From assembly GCA_003446315.1 (NCBI GenBank), contig DMBA01000086.1, positions 648-7,550 of the forward strand: a stretch of DNA of 6,903 nucleotides. The letters are read 5' to 3'. The stretch is from Ruminococcus sp. GTDB lineage: Bacteria; Bacillota; Clostridia; Oscillospirales; Ruminococcaceae. The position numbers and the translations under genes are program-made. This document shows, one piece after another, positions 1 through 5,635 of this stretch. Below the pieces are notes generated by a model that was not told where the DNA came from, made no database searches, and was given only the letters and a program-made list of their open reading frames with translations. Numbering within the stretch: position 1 is the first letter of the stretch; each line of letters begins with the position of its first letter.

Positions 1-1544
1 GTTATTTCCAAGCGCTCGATCTGCTCCGCGTTCTCCAGTGCAGAGCAGTCTTCCAATGAATTACAATAAACCAAAGATAGGCTGCGAAGTGATGCCATTT
101 CCGAAACAAATGAAACATCTTTTAAGTTGCAGCTAAGGAATGTCAAGGATTTCAGCGGGGACTTCTTTGCTAATTGCAGCGCAAGAGACAAATCATCTGT
201 TTGCAGTTCTTCTATTTTATCAAGGGCAGTAACCGTATCAACAGGGAAAGCGCAGTTCACAAGATGCAATCTTCTAAGATAATGCAATTGGCTCAGATAT
301 TCAGCATGGTCTATTGTACAGTCATTCAAAGAAAGAGAAATAATATCCGGCATTTCACTTAAAATCGACAGATCAATATGCTCTTTCTCATGCTTTCCTT
401 TGCCCAGAAATTTTCCTTTTCCACGATACAAGATTGCTTTTCCAGAACGTATTTTTGAAAAACGGATTGCTTCCGAAAAATCTTTCGCAGTAAATACTCT
501 GACATGGAGTGGCTTTCCTGTAACATGATACAGTCTTTTCGCTTCGGAAAGTGATTCCACAATTTCCTTGCGGAAATCATCAGGGGATATTACAACAATT
601 GTTTCTGCGTGTGTAAACGCCCATGCTTTCATAGCTTCCCGTGTTGTACGGACAATCACGATTACGGTTTCAGAATCGAAGTTTTCACTCTGTTCCGGCG
701 CAATTCGGAAATCGCTGCCAAAAGCATCAACGACTTCATCGACTGCATCCCGGAAACATTGCAGCTTAAATGTCTCCACCACGCCGCCGCAAAGATCAGG
801 CTGTGCATCCACATAAGCGCTCATGCCGCCGCAGGCTTCAATCTCTTTCAGCAGCGGAATATCCGTCCGGCGGGTTTCCAAATCCTTGAAGTTACACAAA
901 CGGTCAAGGCGCCATGAAAGCATCTTTTCGCTGTCGGGCAATGCACCGAACAGATAGTATTTTCCGTTTTTGTATACGATATCATACGGATTGATGACGA
1001 TGTTTTCCGGGTAAACGAGCTCTGTCTGCATTTCTGCTGTATAGGTCAGGAAATTGCAGCTGATCTGATGCTGATCGAATATCGCTTGCTGGACACGCTC
1101 AAGATTCAGAAAAACTTCCAAACGAGGATTCTTCCGCGTCTTTGTAGTGCGGTATACCTGTTTCTTCATATATTTTTGGAATTCATGCGAACCGAGCGCT
1201 GACAATGCCTCAATGATATCTGCTGCTGCGCGGTGCGTAGCGAAATCAGAATAAAGCACACTGTCAGCAAGAAAGCGCAGTTCGCCGTCAGAAAGCACAG
1301 CGCCGTCATAGAAGACACCTTTATCATCCTGCACAATCGGGAAGCCGGCTTCGACCAATGCGTTCAATTTATCATAGATATTATTGCGCGCCGGAAGAAA
1401 ACCATATTTTTCATGGATCCTGCTGCGAAGTTCTTCTTTCAGCATCGGGTGTTCGATGTCAGTGCTATCCTTCAAAATCTCCAGAATCATCAGAAAGATC
1501 ATACTTTTCTTTCCCTGTACCATTGCAGGATCCGGTATCAGCAT
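1..1544 (-). CDS. WYL-domain transcriptional regulator with C-terminal leucine-rich repeats (partial, C-terminus beyond left edge)
   Basis: 514 codons are open and run off the left edge, so the C-terminus is missing. Residues about 15-80 form a winged helix (a second helix with PARNNIYDKLNALVEAGFPI, then a wing), as in DeoR-like WYL regulators. Residues about 135-225 fit the WYL Sm-like ligand domain, with INPYDIVYKNGKYYLFGA followed by SWRLDRL. Residues about 255-340 fit the C-terminal WCX domain (AMKAWAFTHAETIVVISP). From about 395 onward there are 21-24-residue leucine-rich repeats with an LxxLxLxxC pattern (LRRLHLVNC, LKSLTFLSC, LRSLSLVYC). Ordinary WYL regulators end after WCX at about 320 residues, so this extension is unusual. 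The start has an AAGGAG ribosome site 7 bases upstream that directly follows the TGA of the upstream hydrolase, 13 bases away, so the two are co-transcribed. WYL proteins are DNA-binding, ligand-sensing regulators. The ligand and targets here are unknown, but the shared dyads in this window are candidate operators. Confidence 0.9.
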   Translation of the reverse strand, partial: MLIPDPAMVQGKKSMIFLMILEILKDSTDIEHPMLKEELRSRIHEKYGFLPARNNIYDKLNALVEAGFPIVQDDKGVFYDGAVLSDGELRFLADSVLYSDFATHRAAADIIEALSALGSHEFQKYMKKQVYRTTKTRKNPRLEVFLNLERVQQAIFDQHQISCNFLTYTAEMQTELVYPENIVINPYDIVYKNGKYYLFGALPDSEKMLSWRLDRLCNFKDLETRRTDIPLLKEIEACGGMSAYVDAQPDLCGGVVETFKLQCFRDAVDEVVDAFGSDFRIAPEQSENFDSETVIVIVRTTREAMKAWAFTHAETIVVISPDDFRKEIVESLSEAKRLYHVTGKPLHVRVFTAKDFSEAIRFSKIRSGKAILYRGKGKFLGKGKHEKEHIDLSILSEMPDIISLSLNDCTIDHAEYLSQLHYLRRLHLVNCAFPVDTVTALDKIEELQTDDLSLALQLAKKSPLKSLTFLSCNLKDVSFVSEMASLRSLSLVYCNSLEDCSALENAEQIERLEI

Positions 1545-1557
1545 CGCAATTCTCCTT

Positions 1558-2313
1558 TCACTTCATCAGCCAGTCAACGGCTGCGGTTATGACCTGAGGC
1601 AATTCGCCTTCTTTCCTGAACAGATGGTCGGCACCCGCAATCGTTTTCCGCACGATCTGCGGATTGCGCTCACAGAAAGCAATGGTATCCTGCGGCAGCA
1701 CAACATCATCGCAGTCCCCGTGAATCAGCAGCATCGGGCGCTTGTGGTCAGTCCGGAACACATCATGTGAACAGAGTTCAGTATAAAACGAATACGGTAC
1801 TTTCAGCTTACGCTCATAGCCGAGCTGAACATGACCTGTTTCCTTGTATTCCGTCATTCCGGATGTCTCACGTTCCACGATCCGTGCAAAAACATCCTGC
1901 ATATTCACAGCCGGTGCGCGCAGAACGATCCGCACGGATTCCGGTATCAGCTGCAGTGAATTCAGCGTGATATAACCGCCGAAGCTGGTTGCAAATATGC
2001 CCTGCCAGACTGCATCCGGCAAGCGGATATTCATGTATTCCATCACATCCTGAAAATCGCGGATGCAGTTGCCGAGACTGAACAGTTCATCCTGTTCATC
2101 CGTCCCGTGTCCGGGGTAATTGAACGCGATCACAGCGGTATCCTCTTCCGTCAGCTTGTCAGCCAATGCCGTGATTGCCCAGCTTTCCATGCTTCCGGCA
2201 AAGCCGTGCAGCGCGATGACATATTTACGGAATGAATCAGTATCCGGCGTAAACAGCTTCATTTGCAGGTTACGGACGCGCATCGGGTTACAGTTGATAT
2301 ATTTGATTTTCAT
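1558..2313 (-). CDS. Alpha/beta hydrolase (serine hydrolase, lipase/esterase-like)
   Basis: A 251-residue single-domain alpha/beta hydrolase of typical family length. The oxyanion-hole motif is HGFAGS (His36-Gly37), and NYPGHG follows at about 65-70. The nucleophile elbow is ATSFGGY, giving Ser110; the usual first Gly is Ala. The acid is probably Asp202 in HGDCDDVV and the catalytic His is His230 in GADHLF, so the triad looks complete. There is no signal peptide or membrane segment, so it should be cytoplasmic. Similar proteins hydrolyse small esters, thioesters or acylated metabolites; the substrate cannot be read from sequence. The ATG has an AAAGGGG ribosome site with 7-base spacing and lies 21 bases below an extended -10 TATAAT that carries the shared dyad. 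It is the first gene of a two-gene operon with the WYL-LRR regulator, so it may be that regulator's output or may adjust its ligand. The operon link is well supported; the functional link is inference. Confidence 0.92.
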   Translation of the reverse strand: MKIKYINCNPMRVRNLQMKLFTPDTDSFRKYVIALHGFAGSMESWAITALADKLTEEDTAVIAFNYPGHGTDEQDELFSLGNCIRDFQDVMEYMNIRLPDAVWQGIFATSFGGYITLNSLQLIPESVRIVLRAPAVNMQDVFARIVERETSGMTEYKETGHVQLGYERKLKVPYSFYTELCSHDVFRTDHKRPMLLIHGDCDDVVLPQDTIAFCERNPQIVRKTIAGADHLFRKEGELPQVITAAVDWLMK

Positions 2314-2334
2314 AACATCGCCCCTTTTGCATTC

Positions 2335-2369
2335 ATTATATCACGATTGATGTTCAAAATCCTGAACAT
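2335..2369 (-). promoter_or_regulatory. Promoter of the hydrolase/WYL operon: extended -10 plus shared 20-bp dyad
   Basis: On the minus strand the -10 is TATAAT (2340-2335), preceded by TGA, which makes an extended -10 (TGN). Nine bases upstream (2369-2350) is a perfect dyad, ATGTTCA-N6-TGAACAT. No TTGACA-like -35 sits at 16-18 bases, and the dyad covers that place. The dyad lies inside the last codons of the phosphatase-like gene, and its TGA stop supplies the TG of the extended -10. The arrangement matches the promoters at 4836-4870 and 5557-5591, implying one common regulator. Confidence 0.75.
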
Positions 2370-3042
2370 TGTGTGAATTTTCAATGACAAGATTCACACG
2401 GTGCAGCATTTGATATACCCATGTATTATAATACGGGCATTCCGGTTCGGGAAGCCCGTAAAGTTCAGCCGCGAATTTCCCGACCGCAGCAGAACGGGAT
2501 TTTCCGGCAAAACAATGAATCAGCATCGTATCAACAGTCGAATGATCTCTGAGAAAAGCAATAATCTGCGCGGCTTGCTGCTCGTTCATCAGTTTCACAC
2601 CGACTTCCGGATCCTCAAAATCATCGAAATACAAAGTCAGCACACCGCGGCAAAACCGATTCTCGGACAAAGTGAAGCCAAAATTATAGTCGCCGGAATT
2701 CTGAATTGAGATTGCGGCATACGATTTTGTATTCTGCGGCGCGCGTCCGGTTTTCGGATCGCTGAAATGAGACATCACAAATTTCAGCGCATCCGCAGCA
2801 GAACAGATCAGTATGTTCGGATGCTTCATTTCCTTCCCCCCATATAACAGATCATCAAGCAGCCCGTTGCTGTATGATTCAAGAAAGTTCGTACTTTTCA
2901 TTTCACCATTCATCAAAAGGCTGAATCCTTTTAACGGGCGCATATCATAGGGCAGGTCATCGGGCTTCACACGCTCTGCCGCAAGCAGAGAATCCCAGTA
3001 TGCCGCGATATCCTTTGAATTCAGATAGCTGTAGATATCCAT
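2341..3042 (-). CDS. Tyrosine-phosphatase-like protein (HCX5R active site)
   Basis: A 233-residue protein whose second half carries the cysteine-phosphatase P-loop LIHCFAGKSRSAAV. His176-Cys177 is followed by five residues and then Arg183-Ser184, matching HCX5R(S/T) of tyrosine and dual-specificity phosphatases. The general acid is probably one of Asp140, Asp141 or Asp144 in LYFDDFEDP. Known members form a phospho-cysteine intermediate while removing phosphate from phosphotyrosine or small phospho-compounds. The first 75 residues (starting MDIYSYLNSKDIAAYW) fall outside the catalytic fold and are not recognised; I recall similar openings in unrelated clostridial proteins, but cannot verify this. 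No signal peptide is seen, so it should be cytoplasmic. The start has a GAGG ribosome site 6 bases upstream and follows the coiled-coil gene by 14 bases, so the two are co-transcribed. Its final codons contain the operator of the next operon. The catalytic motif is clear; the substrate is unknown. Confidence 0.85.
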   Translation of the reverse strand: MDIYSYLNSKDIAAYWDSLLAAERVKPDDLPYDMRPLKGFSLLMNGEMKSTNFLESYSNGLLDDLLYGGKEMKHPNILICSAADALKFVMSHFSDPKTGRAPQNTKSYAAISIQNSGDYNFGFTLSENRFCRGVLTLYFDDFEDPEVGVKLMNEQQAAQIIAFLRDHSTVDTMLIHCFAGKSRSAAVGKFAAELYGLPEPECPYYNTWVYQMLHRVNLVIENSHNVQDFEHQS

Positions 3043-3056
3043 TTTACACCTCAGTG

Positions 3057-3593
3057 TTATTCTCCTGAACCATCCTGCTCATTACATTCCAGCGAAAACT
3101 TTTTCAACTGTCTTCCGTGAAAGCTGGTATCACCGGTCAGAAGGCCGATGATTTTACAGGCAATGTCCATGATTTCATATACTGAATTGGACTTTTCGAT
3201 ATCGCTTGTCAGTGTACCTGCTGTACGGATTGCATTCTGATATTCAACATAGACAGCTTTTGCACGTTCATTCGCCTCATTCGCTTCCGTTATTTTCTGC
3301 CCAAGTTTTTCTTTTTGCAGTCTGATATCCTCTTCCTGTTTCTGCTCTTTCTCAATCAGTTGCTGAAATTCACGAAGAAAGCTCACTTTTGCTTCTTCTG
3401 TTTCCGCTTCTGTGATTGCTCCCTCATGTTTCGCTTTGAACAGGAGAGATAATTTACTGAAATATATATACGAATAGGGTGGTAAAGGAAACAGATCTAT
3501 TGTTCCTTCCGCTGCCTGTAGCTCTAGTTCTTCCCACAATACCGGGTCAGTCCACAAGATTGAATCACTAAGCAGTATCTCATTCGTATCCAT
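3057..3593 (-). CDS. Hypothetical coiled-coil protein preceding the phosphatase-like gene
   Basis: About 178 residues from ATG 3593, which has GGGGAT at a suitable distance; an in-frame ATG at 3611 would add MNGDKA but has only a weak ribosome site. The N-terminal third is aromatic and acidic (ILWTDPVLWEELELQ, then FPLPPYSYIYFSKLSLLF). The middle, about residues 60-120, is a charged Glu/Lys/Gln-rich stretch with heptad-like spacing (EFQQLIEKEQKQEEDIRLQK) predicted to form a long coiled coil. The C-terminal part is mixed and ends in a Gly/Glu tail. There is no signal peptide or membrane helix. I do not recognise the family. Its TAA lies 14 bases before the phosphatase-like start, so the two form an operon and may form a complex; that partnership is inference. 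Only a weak promoter candidate is visible upstream, and this operon lacks the shared dyad. Confidence 0.75.
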   Translation of the reverse strand: MDTNEILLSDSILWTDPVLWEELELQAAEGTIDLFPLPPYSYIYFSKLSLLFKAKHEGAITEAETEEAKVSFLREFQQLIEKEQKQEEDIRLQKEKLGQKITEANEANERAKAVYVEYQNAIRTAGTLTSDIEKSNSVYEIMDIACKIIGLLTGDTSFHGRQLKKFSLECNEQDGSGE

Positions 3594-3786
3594 AGCTTTA
3601 TCCCCATTCATATTCTCATGTTTGCAGCATGAAACCGAACCTCCGCTGCAAAAGGTTTTCTTTGTGTTTCGCTGAAATGAATTGCGCTCACGAATGAGTG
3701 TTCATTATTTCTTGTCTGAGCCGCTGAAAACGCACACAAAAACCTTAAAACAGTGCCATAAACAGAGCTTGCGGCTTATAACCCAA

Positions 3787-3815
3787 ACAATAACACTAAA
3801 CATACGCAATTACAA
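3787..3815 (-). promoter_or_regulatory. Weak candidate promoter for the coiled-coil/phosphatase operon
   Basis: On the minus strand TTGTAA (3815-3810) and TATTGT (3792-3787) are 17 bases apart, each matching 4 of 6 consensus positions. If used, the transcript would carry a leader of nearly 200 bases before ATG 3593, including the hairpin at 3652-3746. The evidence is weak and other AT-rich hexamers exist in the gap. Confidence 0.25.
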
Positions 3816-3839
3816 TTTTCCTCTATGGGATAGACATTG

Positions 3840-3856
3840 AAGTATGATACATACTT
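3840..3856. promoter_or_regulatory. 17-bp perfect palindrome, possible operator
   Basis: AAGTATG-ATA-CATACTT is a perfect dyad with 7-base arms and a 3-base centre, 34 bases below the stop of the SLOG operon. As an RNA hairpin it would be weak (AT-rich, 3-base loop) and no U-tract follows, so a protein-binding site is more likely than a terminator. It is unrelated in sequence to the ATGTTCA dyad. Confidence 0.35.
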
Positions 3857-3889
3857 ACTAATCAAAGCGAAACACAAACGGAAGAATCA

Positions 3890-4399
3890 TCAGAAATCCA
3901 GTTCAAATTCGACGGTGCTGTTTATGAGATCAAGTGCTGTCTGGGCGCGGGCAAGCTCGTCAGAAACGGCGAGATAATCTGCATTTGCCTTGTCAATATC
4001 ATAGTTCACATAGCTGTATTCAATAATCGAGGAGCTGCGGGAATAGCAGCCTTCCATTCGTTCCTTCGGCATCGCTGTTTTCATGTTCGCAAGACGACTT
4101 TTGCGGTGGGTAAGCTGCGGCATGTAAACCAGCATCATGTCGATTGTCATGTCAAATCCGGGAACCACGGTCGTTGCATTAAACACATTCAGTCTGTGCT
4201 TGACCTTGCGAATCTTGTTTTGAAGCTCGATGATTGCCGTCTGCGTTGCGTCATAGTCGTATTCCGGACGAACCGATTCGATATCCTCAACGGTCGCAGC
4301 AACAAATGTGCGCGTTTTCGCCTCGCGTGCTTCGAGTGTTTTCAGCTCATCACCGAGCTGACGGATGAGTTTATGTGCCTGTGAAGATGTCATTTTCAT
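3890..4399 (-). CDS. Conserved coiled-coil protein of unknown function, coupled to the SLOG gene
   Basis: 169 residues, mostly helical and charged. Residues 5-70 and 135-160 look like coiled-coil helices (ELQNKIRKVKHRLNVFNATT; ADYLAVSDELARAQTALDLI). The central piece NATTVVPGFDMTIDMMLVYM resembles, loosely, the Asn-Thr-rich turn of helical-hairpin proteins of the DIP1984/septicolysin type. That comparison is from memory and weak; I also recall close relatives as hypothetical proteins in gut clostridia. There are no catalytic motifs, signal peptide or membrane segments. The ATG overlaps the SLOG stop as ATGA (4399-4396) and has a strong AGGAGG site 7 bases upstream inside the SLOG coding sequence. 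Translation is thus coupled and both proteins are probably made in step. A partner or scaffold role for the SLOG protein is inference. Confidence 0.85.
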   Translation of the reverse strand: MKMTSSQAHKLIRQLGDELKTLEAREAKTRTFVAATVEDIESVRPEYDYDATQTAIIELQNKIRKVKHRLNVFNATTVVPGFDMTIDMMLVYMPQLTHRKSRLANMKTAMPKERMEGCYSRSSSIIEYSYVNYDIDKANADYLAVSDELARAQTALDLINSTVEFELDF

Positions 4400-4812
4400 A
4401 GTGTTTCCTCCTCATAATCCATCACTGTATATGGTTTATTCAGCCGCTGCATATCAATGATATTGCAGCAGGTTCCGCGTGATTTGCCGTCCCACAGCAT
4501 GATCGCTGCATCACAGTCGTTTACCATCGCAATATCTTTTTGACGGTATAACGCAAATCCTTTCACACTGCCGGCGACGGAGATATATTTCACAGGAAAG
4601 GCGGCAATCGAATGCCGAACGCGCCCTCCGCTGACATACACTGTTACATTTCTATAGCCCTTGTCGTACAGATATTGCTGCATCAGAATATCTGCACCGG
4701 CACAATCGCCGATCAAAAACGCACAGTTCTGCTGACAATGACCATCCGGCAGAGCTGTCAGCCTTTCCGGCAGAGACTTGATCGTTTTGGAACCGCTGAG
4801 AAAGATTTTCAT
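4396..4812 (-). CDS. SLOG-family (YspA/YpsA-like) Rossmann-type nucleotide-binding protein
   Basis: 138 residues with the hallmarks of a compact SLOG fold. The first strand is MKIFLSGSKTI. The Gly-rich loop after strand two is FLIGDCAGAD (residues 32-41), the family's GDxxGAD signature. The end holds KDIAMVNDCDAAIMLWDGKSRGT (written here as family pattern: KD at 92-93, WDGKSRGT at 107-114), with the acid/aromatic strand and phosphate-binding turn seen in YspA-like members. SLOG proteins bind nucleotides or nucleotide-derived ligands. Some relatives (LOG) cleave nucleotide monophosphates, while others are predicted sensors in stress and conflict systems. The catalytic PGGxGTxxE motif of LOG enzymes is absent, so sensing is as likely as hydrolysis. 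The start has AGAAGGAG upstream and is preceded by the shared dyad promoter. It leads a two-gene unit, overlapping the next gene by ATGA. Confidence 0.85.
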   Translation of the reverse strand: MKIFLSGSKTIKSLPERLTALPDGHCQQNCAFLIGDCAGADILMQQYLYDKGYRNVTVYVSGGRVRHSIAAFPVKYISVAGSVKGFALYRQKDIAMVNDCDAAIMLWDGKSRGTCCNIIDMQRLNKPYTVMDYEEETL

Positions 4813-4835
4813 AGCTGTTCTCCTTCTGTGATTTC

Positions 4836-4870
4836 AGTATAGCATGCGGTATGTTCATAAATTTGAATAC
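4836..4870 (-). promoter_or_regulatory. Promoter of the SLOG operon: extended -10 plus shared dyad
   Basis: On the minus strand the -10 is TATACT (4841-4836), preceded by TGC (extended -10) and followed by GAA. Nine bases upstream is GTATTCA-N6-TGAACAT (4870-4851). The promoter-proximal half is identical to the other two copies; the distal half matches the perfect dyad at 5 of 7. No good -35 is present. The dyad begins 58 bases before the SLOG ATG and lies just below the LRR gene's stop, with no terminator between, so some read-through from the LRR gene is possible. Confidence 0.75.
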
Positions 4871-4876
4871 TGAAAA

Positions 4877-5533
4877 TCAATCCATAGTGTGAAATAACGC
4901 AGTGACATCCATTTTACCGGCTTTTACATGAAATTCGGGGTTGCCCTCTGCATATGCAAGATTGCAGCGGAAATGCACATTCGCTGAAAACAGCGGTTCA
5001 TTGCCCGGAATATGCATCATCCGCTCAGAAACAATCTGTTGGACAGGCGTTCCCGGAATCAGTGCGCCGAGCTCACACTCTGATTTCTGATGCACAATTT
5101 TAATTTGTTCCCATTCCTCACGGGAACCTTCATAATAAATATCGGTAAGGTTTTCGCATCCATCAAATGTTCCTCTGCGGATCATGCGGATTTTCTTCGG
5201 AATTGTAATACGCCTGAGATTCCTGCATCCGGAAAATGTTTTCTCTGAAAGCCACTGAATCGTAGACGGAAGCACAATGTCTGTGATATCCTCTCTGCTG
5301 CGGAATAAATCCTTAGATACCGCGATCACCGGTACAGTATAATTGTACCCTAAATCATATGTGTTGTTGACTGCTTCATGCGGAATCTTCACGACCGGCA
5401 GTATTTCATCACCTAGCGAAATGACGCAAAGCGGCAGCCGCTCCGGATGCAGCCACATCACGGCAATATGATATTTGAGCTTTTCAGGATACGGGATACT
5501 TTTGATCTTTTCGGCATATTCAAGATAATTCAT
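4877..5533 (-). CDS. BspA-type leucine-rich repeat protein (cytoplasmic)
   Basis: 218 residues. Residues about 83-134 hold the typical LRR_5 (BspA-like) units: ITDIVLPSTIQWLSEKTFSG, then NLRRITIPKKIRMIRRGTFD, then CENLTDIYYEGSREEWEQIK, the common closing module of such arrays. Only about two repeats are present, against dozens in surface adhesins. There is no signal peptide, sortase signal or membrane helix, so the protein should stay in the cell. The N-terminal 80 residues and the C-terminal 70 are not recognised. LRR surfaces usually bind other proteins, so an adaptor role is likely but inferred. The start has a G-rich ribosome site (GGGGGGAG) 4 bases before ATG. It is transcribed alone from a promoter bearing the shared dyad, directly upstream of the SLOG operon that carries the same dyad. 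Confidence 0.87.
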   Translation of the reverse strand: MNYLEYAEKIKSIPYPEKLKYHIAVMWLHPERLPLCVISLGDEILPVVKIPHEAVNNTYDLGYNYTVPVIAVSKDLFRSREDITDIVLPSTIQWLSEKTFSGCRNLRRITIPKKIRMIRRGTFDGCENLTDIYYEGSREEWEQIKIVHQKSECELGALIPGTPVQQIVSERMMHIPGNEPLFSANVHFRCNLAYAEGNPEFHVKAGKMDVTALFHTMD

Positions 5534-5556
5534 TTGGCTCCCCCCTTTGTGGTTTC

Positions 5557-5591
5557 AGTATAGCATATTAGATGTTCAGAAAATTGAGCAC
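5557..5591 (-). promoter_or_regulatory. Promoter of the LRR gene: extended -10 plus shared dyad
   Basis: On the minus strand TATACT (5562-5557) is preceded by TGC and followed by GAA. Nine bases upstream is GTGCTCA-N6-TGAACAT (5591-5572), with the proximal half identical to the other two sites and the distal half 5 of 7. Dyad to ATG is 58 bases, as at the SLOG promoter, and the two 58-base regions match without gaps at 39 positions. This suggests a duplicated promoter or strong constraint. Confidence 0.75.
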
Positions 5592-5621
5592 AAAAAGCAG
5601 CAGAGCATTTGCCTGCTGCTT
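5591..5621 (-). terminator. Rho-independent terminator (distal of two) for the LOR operon
   Basis: Read on the minus strand, AAGCAGCAG and CTGCTGCTT form a 9-bp stem (5621-5613 with 5603-5595) around a loop of about 9 bases, and the 3' arm runs into TTTTT then G. It lies just before the LRR promoter dyad and would insulate it from the LOR operon. Confidence 0.7.
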
Positions 5622-5635
5622 ACCTTTAAATGGAA

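Larger units (their letters stand above)
3661..3878. repeat. 13-bp perfect inverted repeat bounding 218 bases
   Basis: TTTGTGTTTCGCT at 3661-3673 is exactly reverse-complemented as AGCGAAACACAAA at 3866-3878. The pair nearly fills the gap between two operons, as terminal repeats of a miniature element would. No target-site duplication is visible in the immediate flanks, and the match stops at 13 bases on both sides. The left arm could also pair in part with 3734-3738, so alternative RNA folding is another reading. Confidence 0.45.
3594..3889. other. Non-coding gap with inverted repeats and a probable leader
   Basis: 296 bases separate the SLOG operon from the coiled-coil/phosphatase operon, and I see no convincing gene on either strand. 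The stretch looks more AT-rich than its neighbours. It holds a 13-bp perfect inverted repeat (3661-3673 against 3866-3878), a 17-bp perfect palindrome (3840-3856), a possible hairpin (3652-3667 against 3734-3746), and two copies of CGCTGAAA (3670-3677 and 3722-3729). No canonical U-tract terminator follows the SLOG operon. It may be a promoter plus long leader, a small RNA, or a decayed insertion; the sequence alone does not decide. Confidence 0.5.

Noticed and set aside
359..580. Minus-strand frame of 73 codons
   Set aside because: It lies within the continuous WYL-LRR reading frame in another frame and lacks its own ribosome site or recognisable motifs.
609..917. Plus-strand open frames over the WYL-LRR gene, and similar ones at 1233-1592, 2401-2709, 4106-4384 and 5791-6165
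   Set aside because: They lie opposite well-supported minus-strand genes with recognisable domains and have no family-like motifs; they are shadow frames.
2350..2369. Reading the dyad as a LexA (SOS) box
   Set aside because: The Firmicute LexA site has half-sites GAAC then GTTC with a 4-base centre. Here the order is reversed (GTTC then GAAC) with a longer centre, so the geometry does not fit.
2350..2369. Reading the dyad as the terminator of the phosphatase operon
   Set aside because: The stem is AT-rich with only 7 pairs and no U-tract follows; the fixed spacing to three -10 boxes supports an operator instead.
3699..3704. A TGTTCA half-site in the gap before the coiled-coil/phosphatase operon
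   Set aside because: The expected second half at 6-base spacing is absent and no -10 box lies 9 bases away, so it is treated as chance.
4652..4858. Minus-strand frame of 68 codons overlapping the SLOG start and its promoter
   Set aside because: It covers the dyad-linked -10 box and runs out of frame through the SLOG gene, which has the real domain signature.
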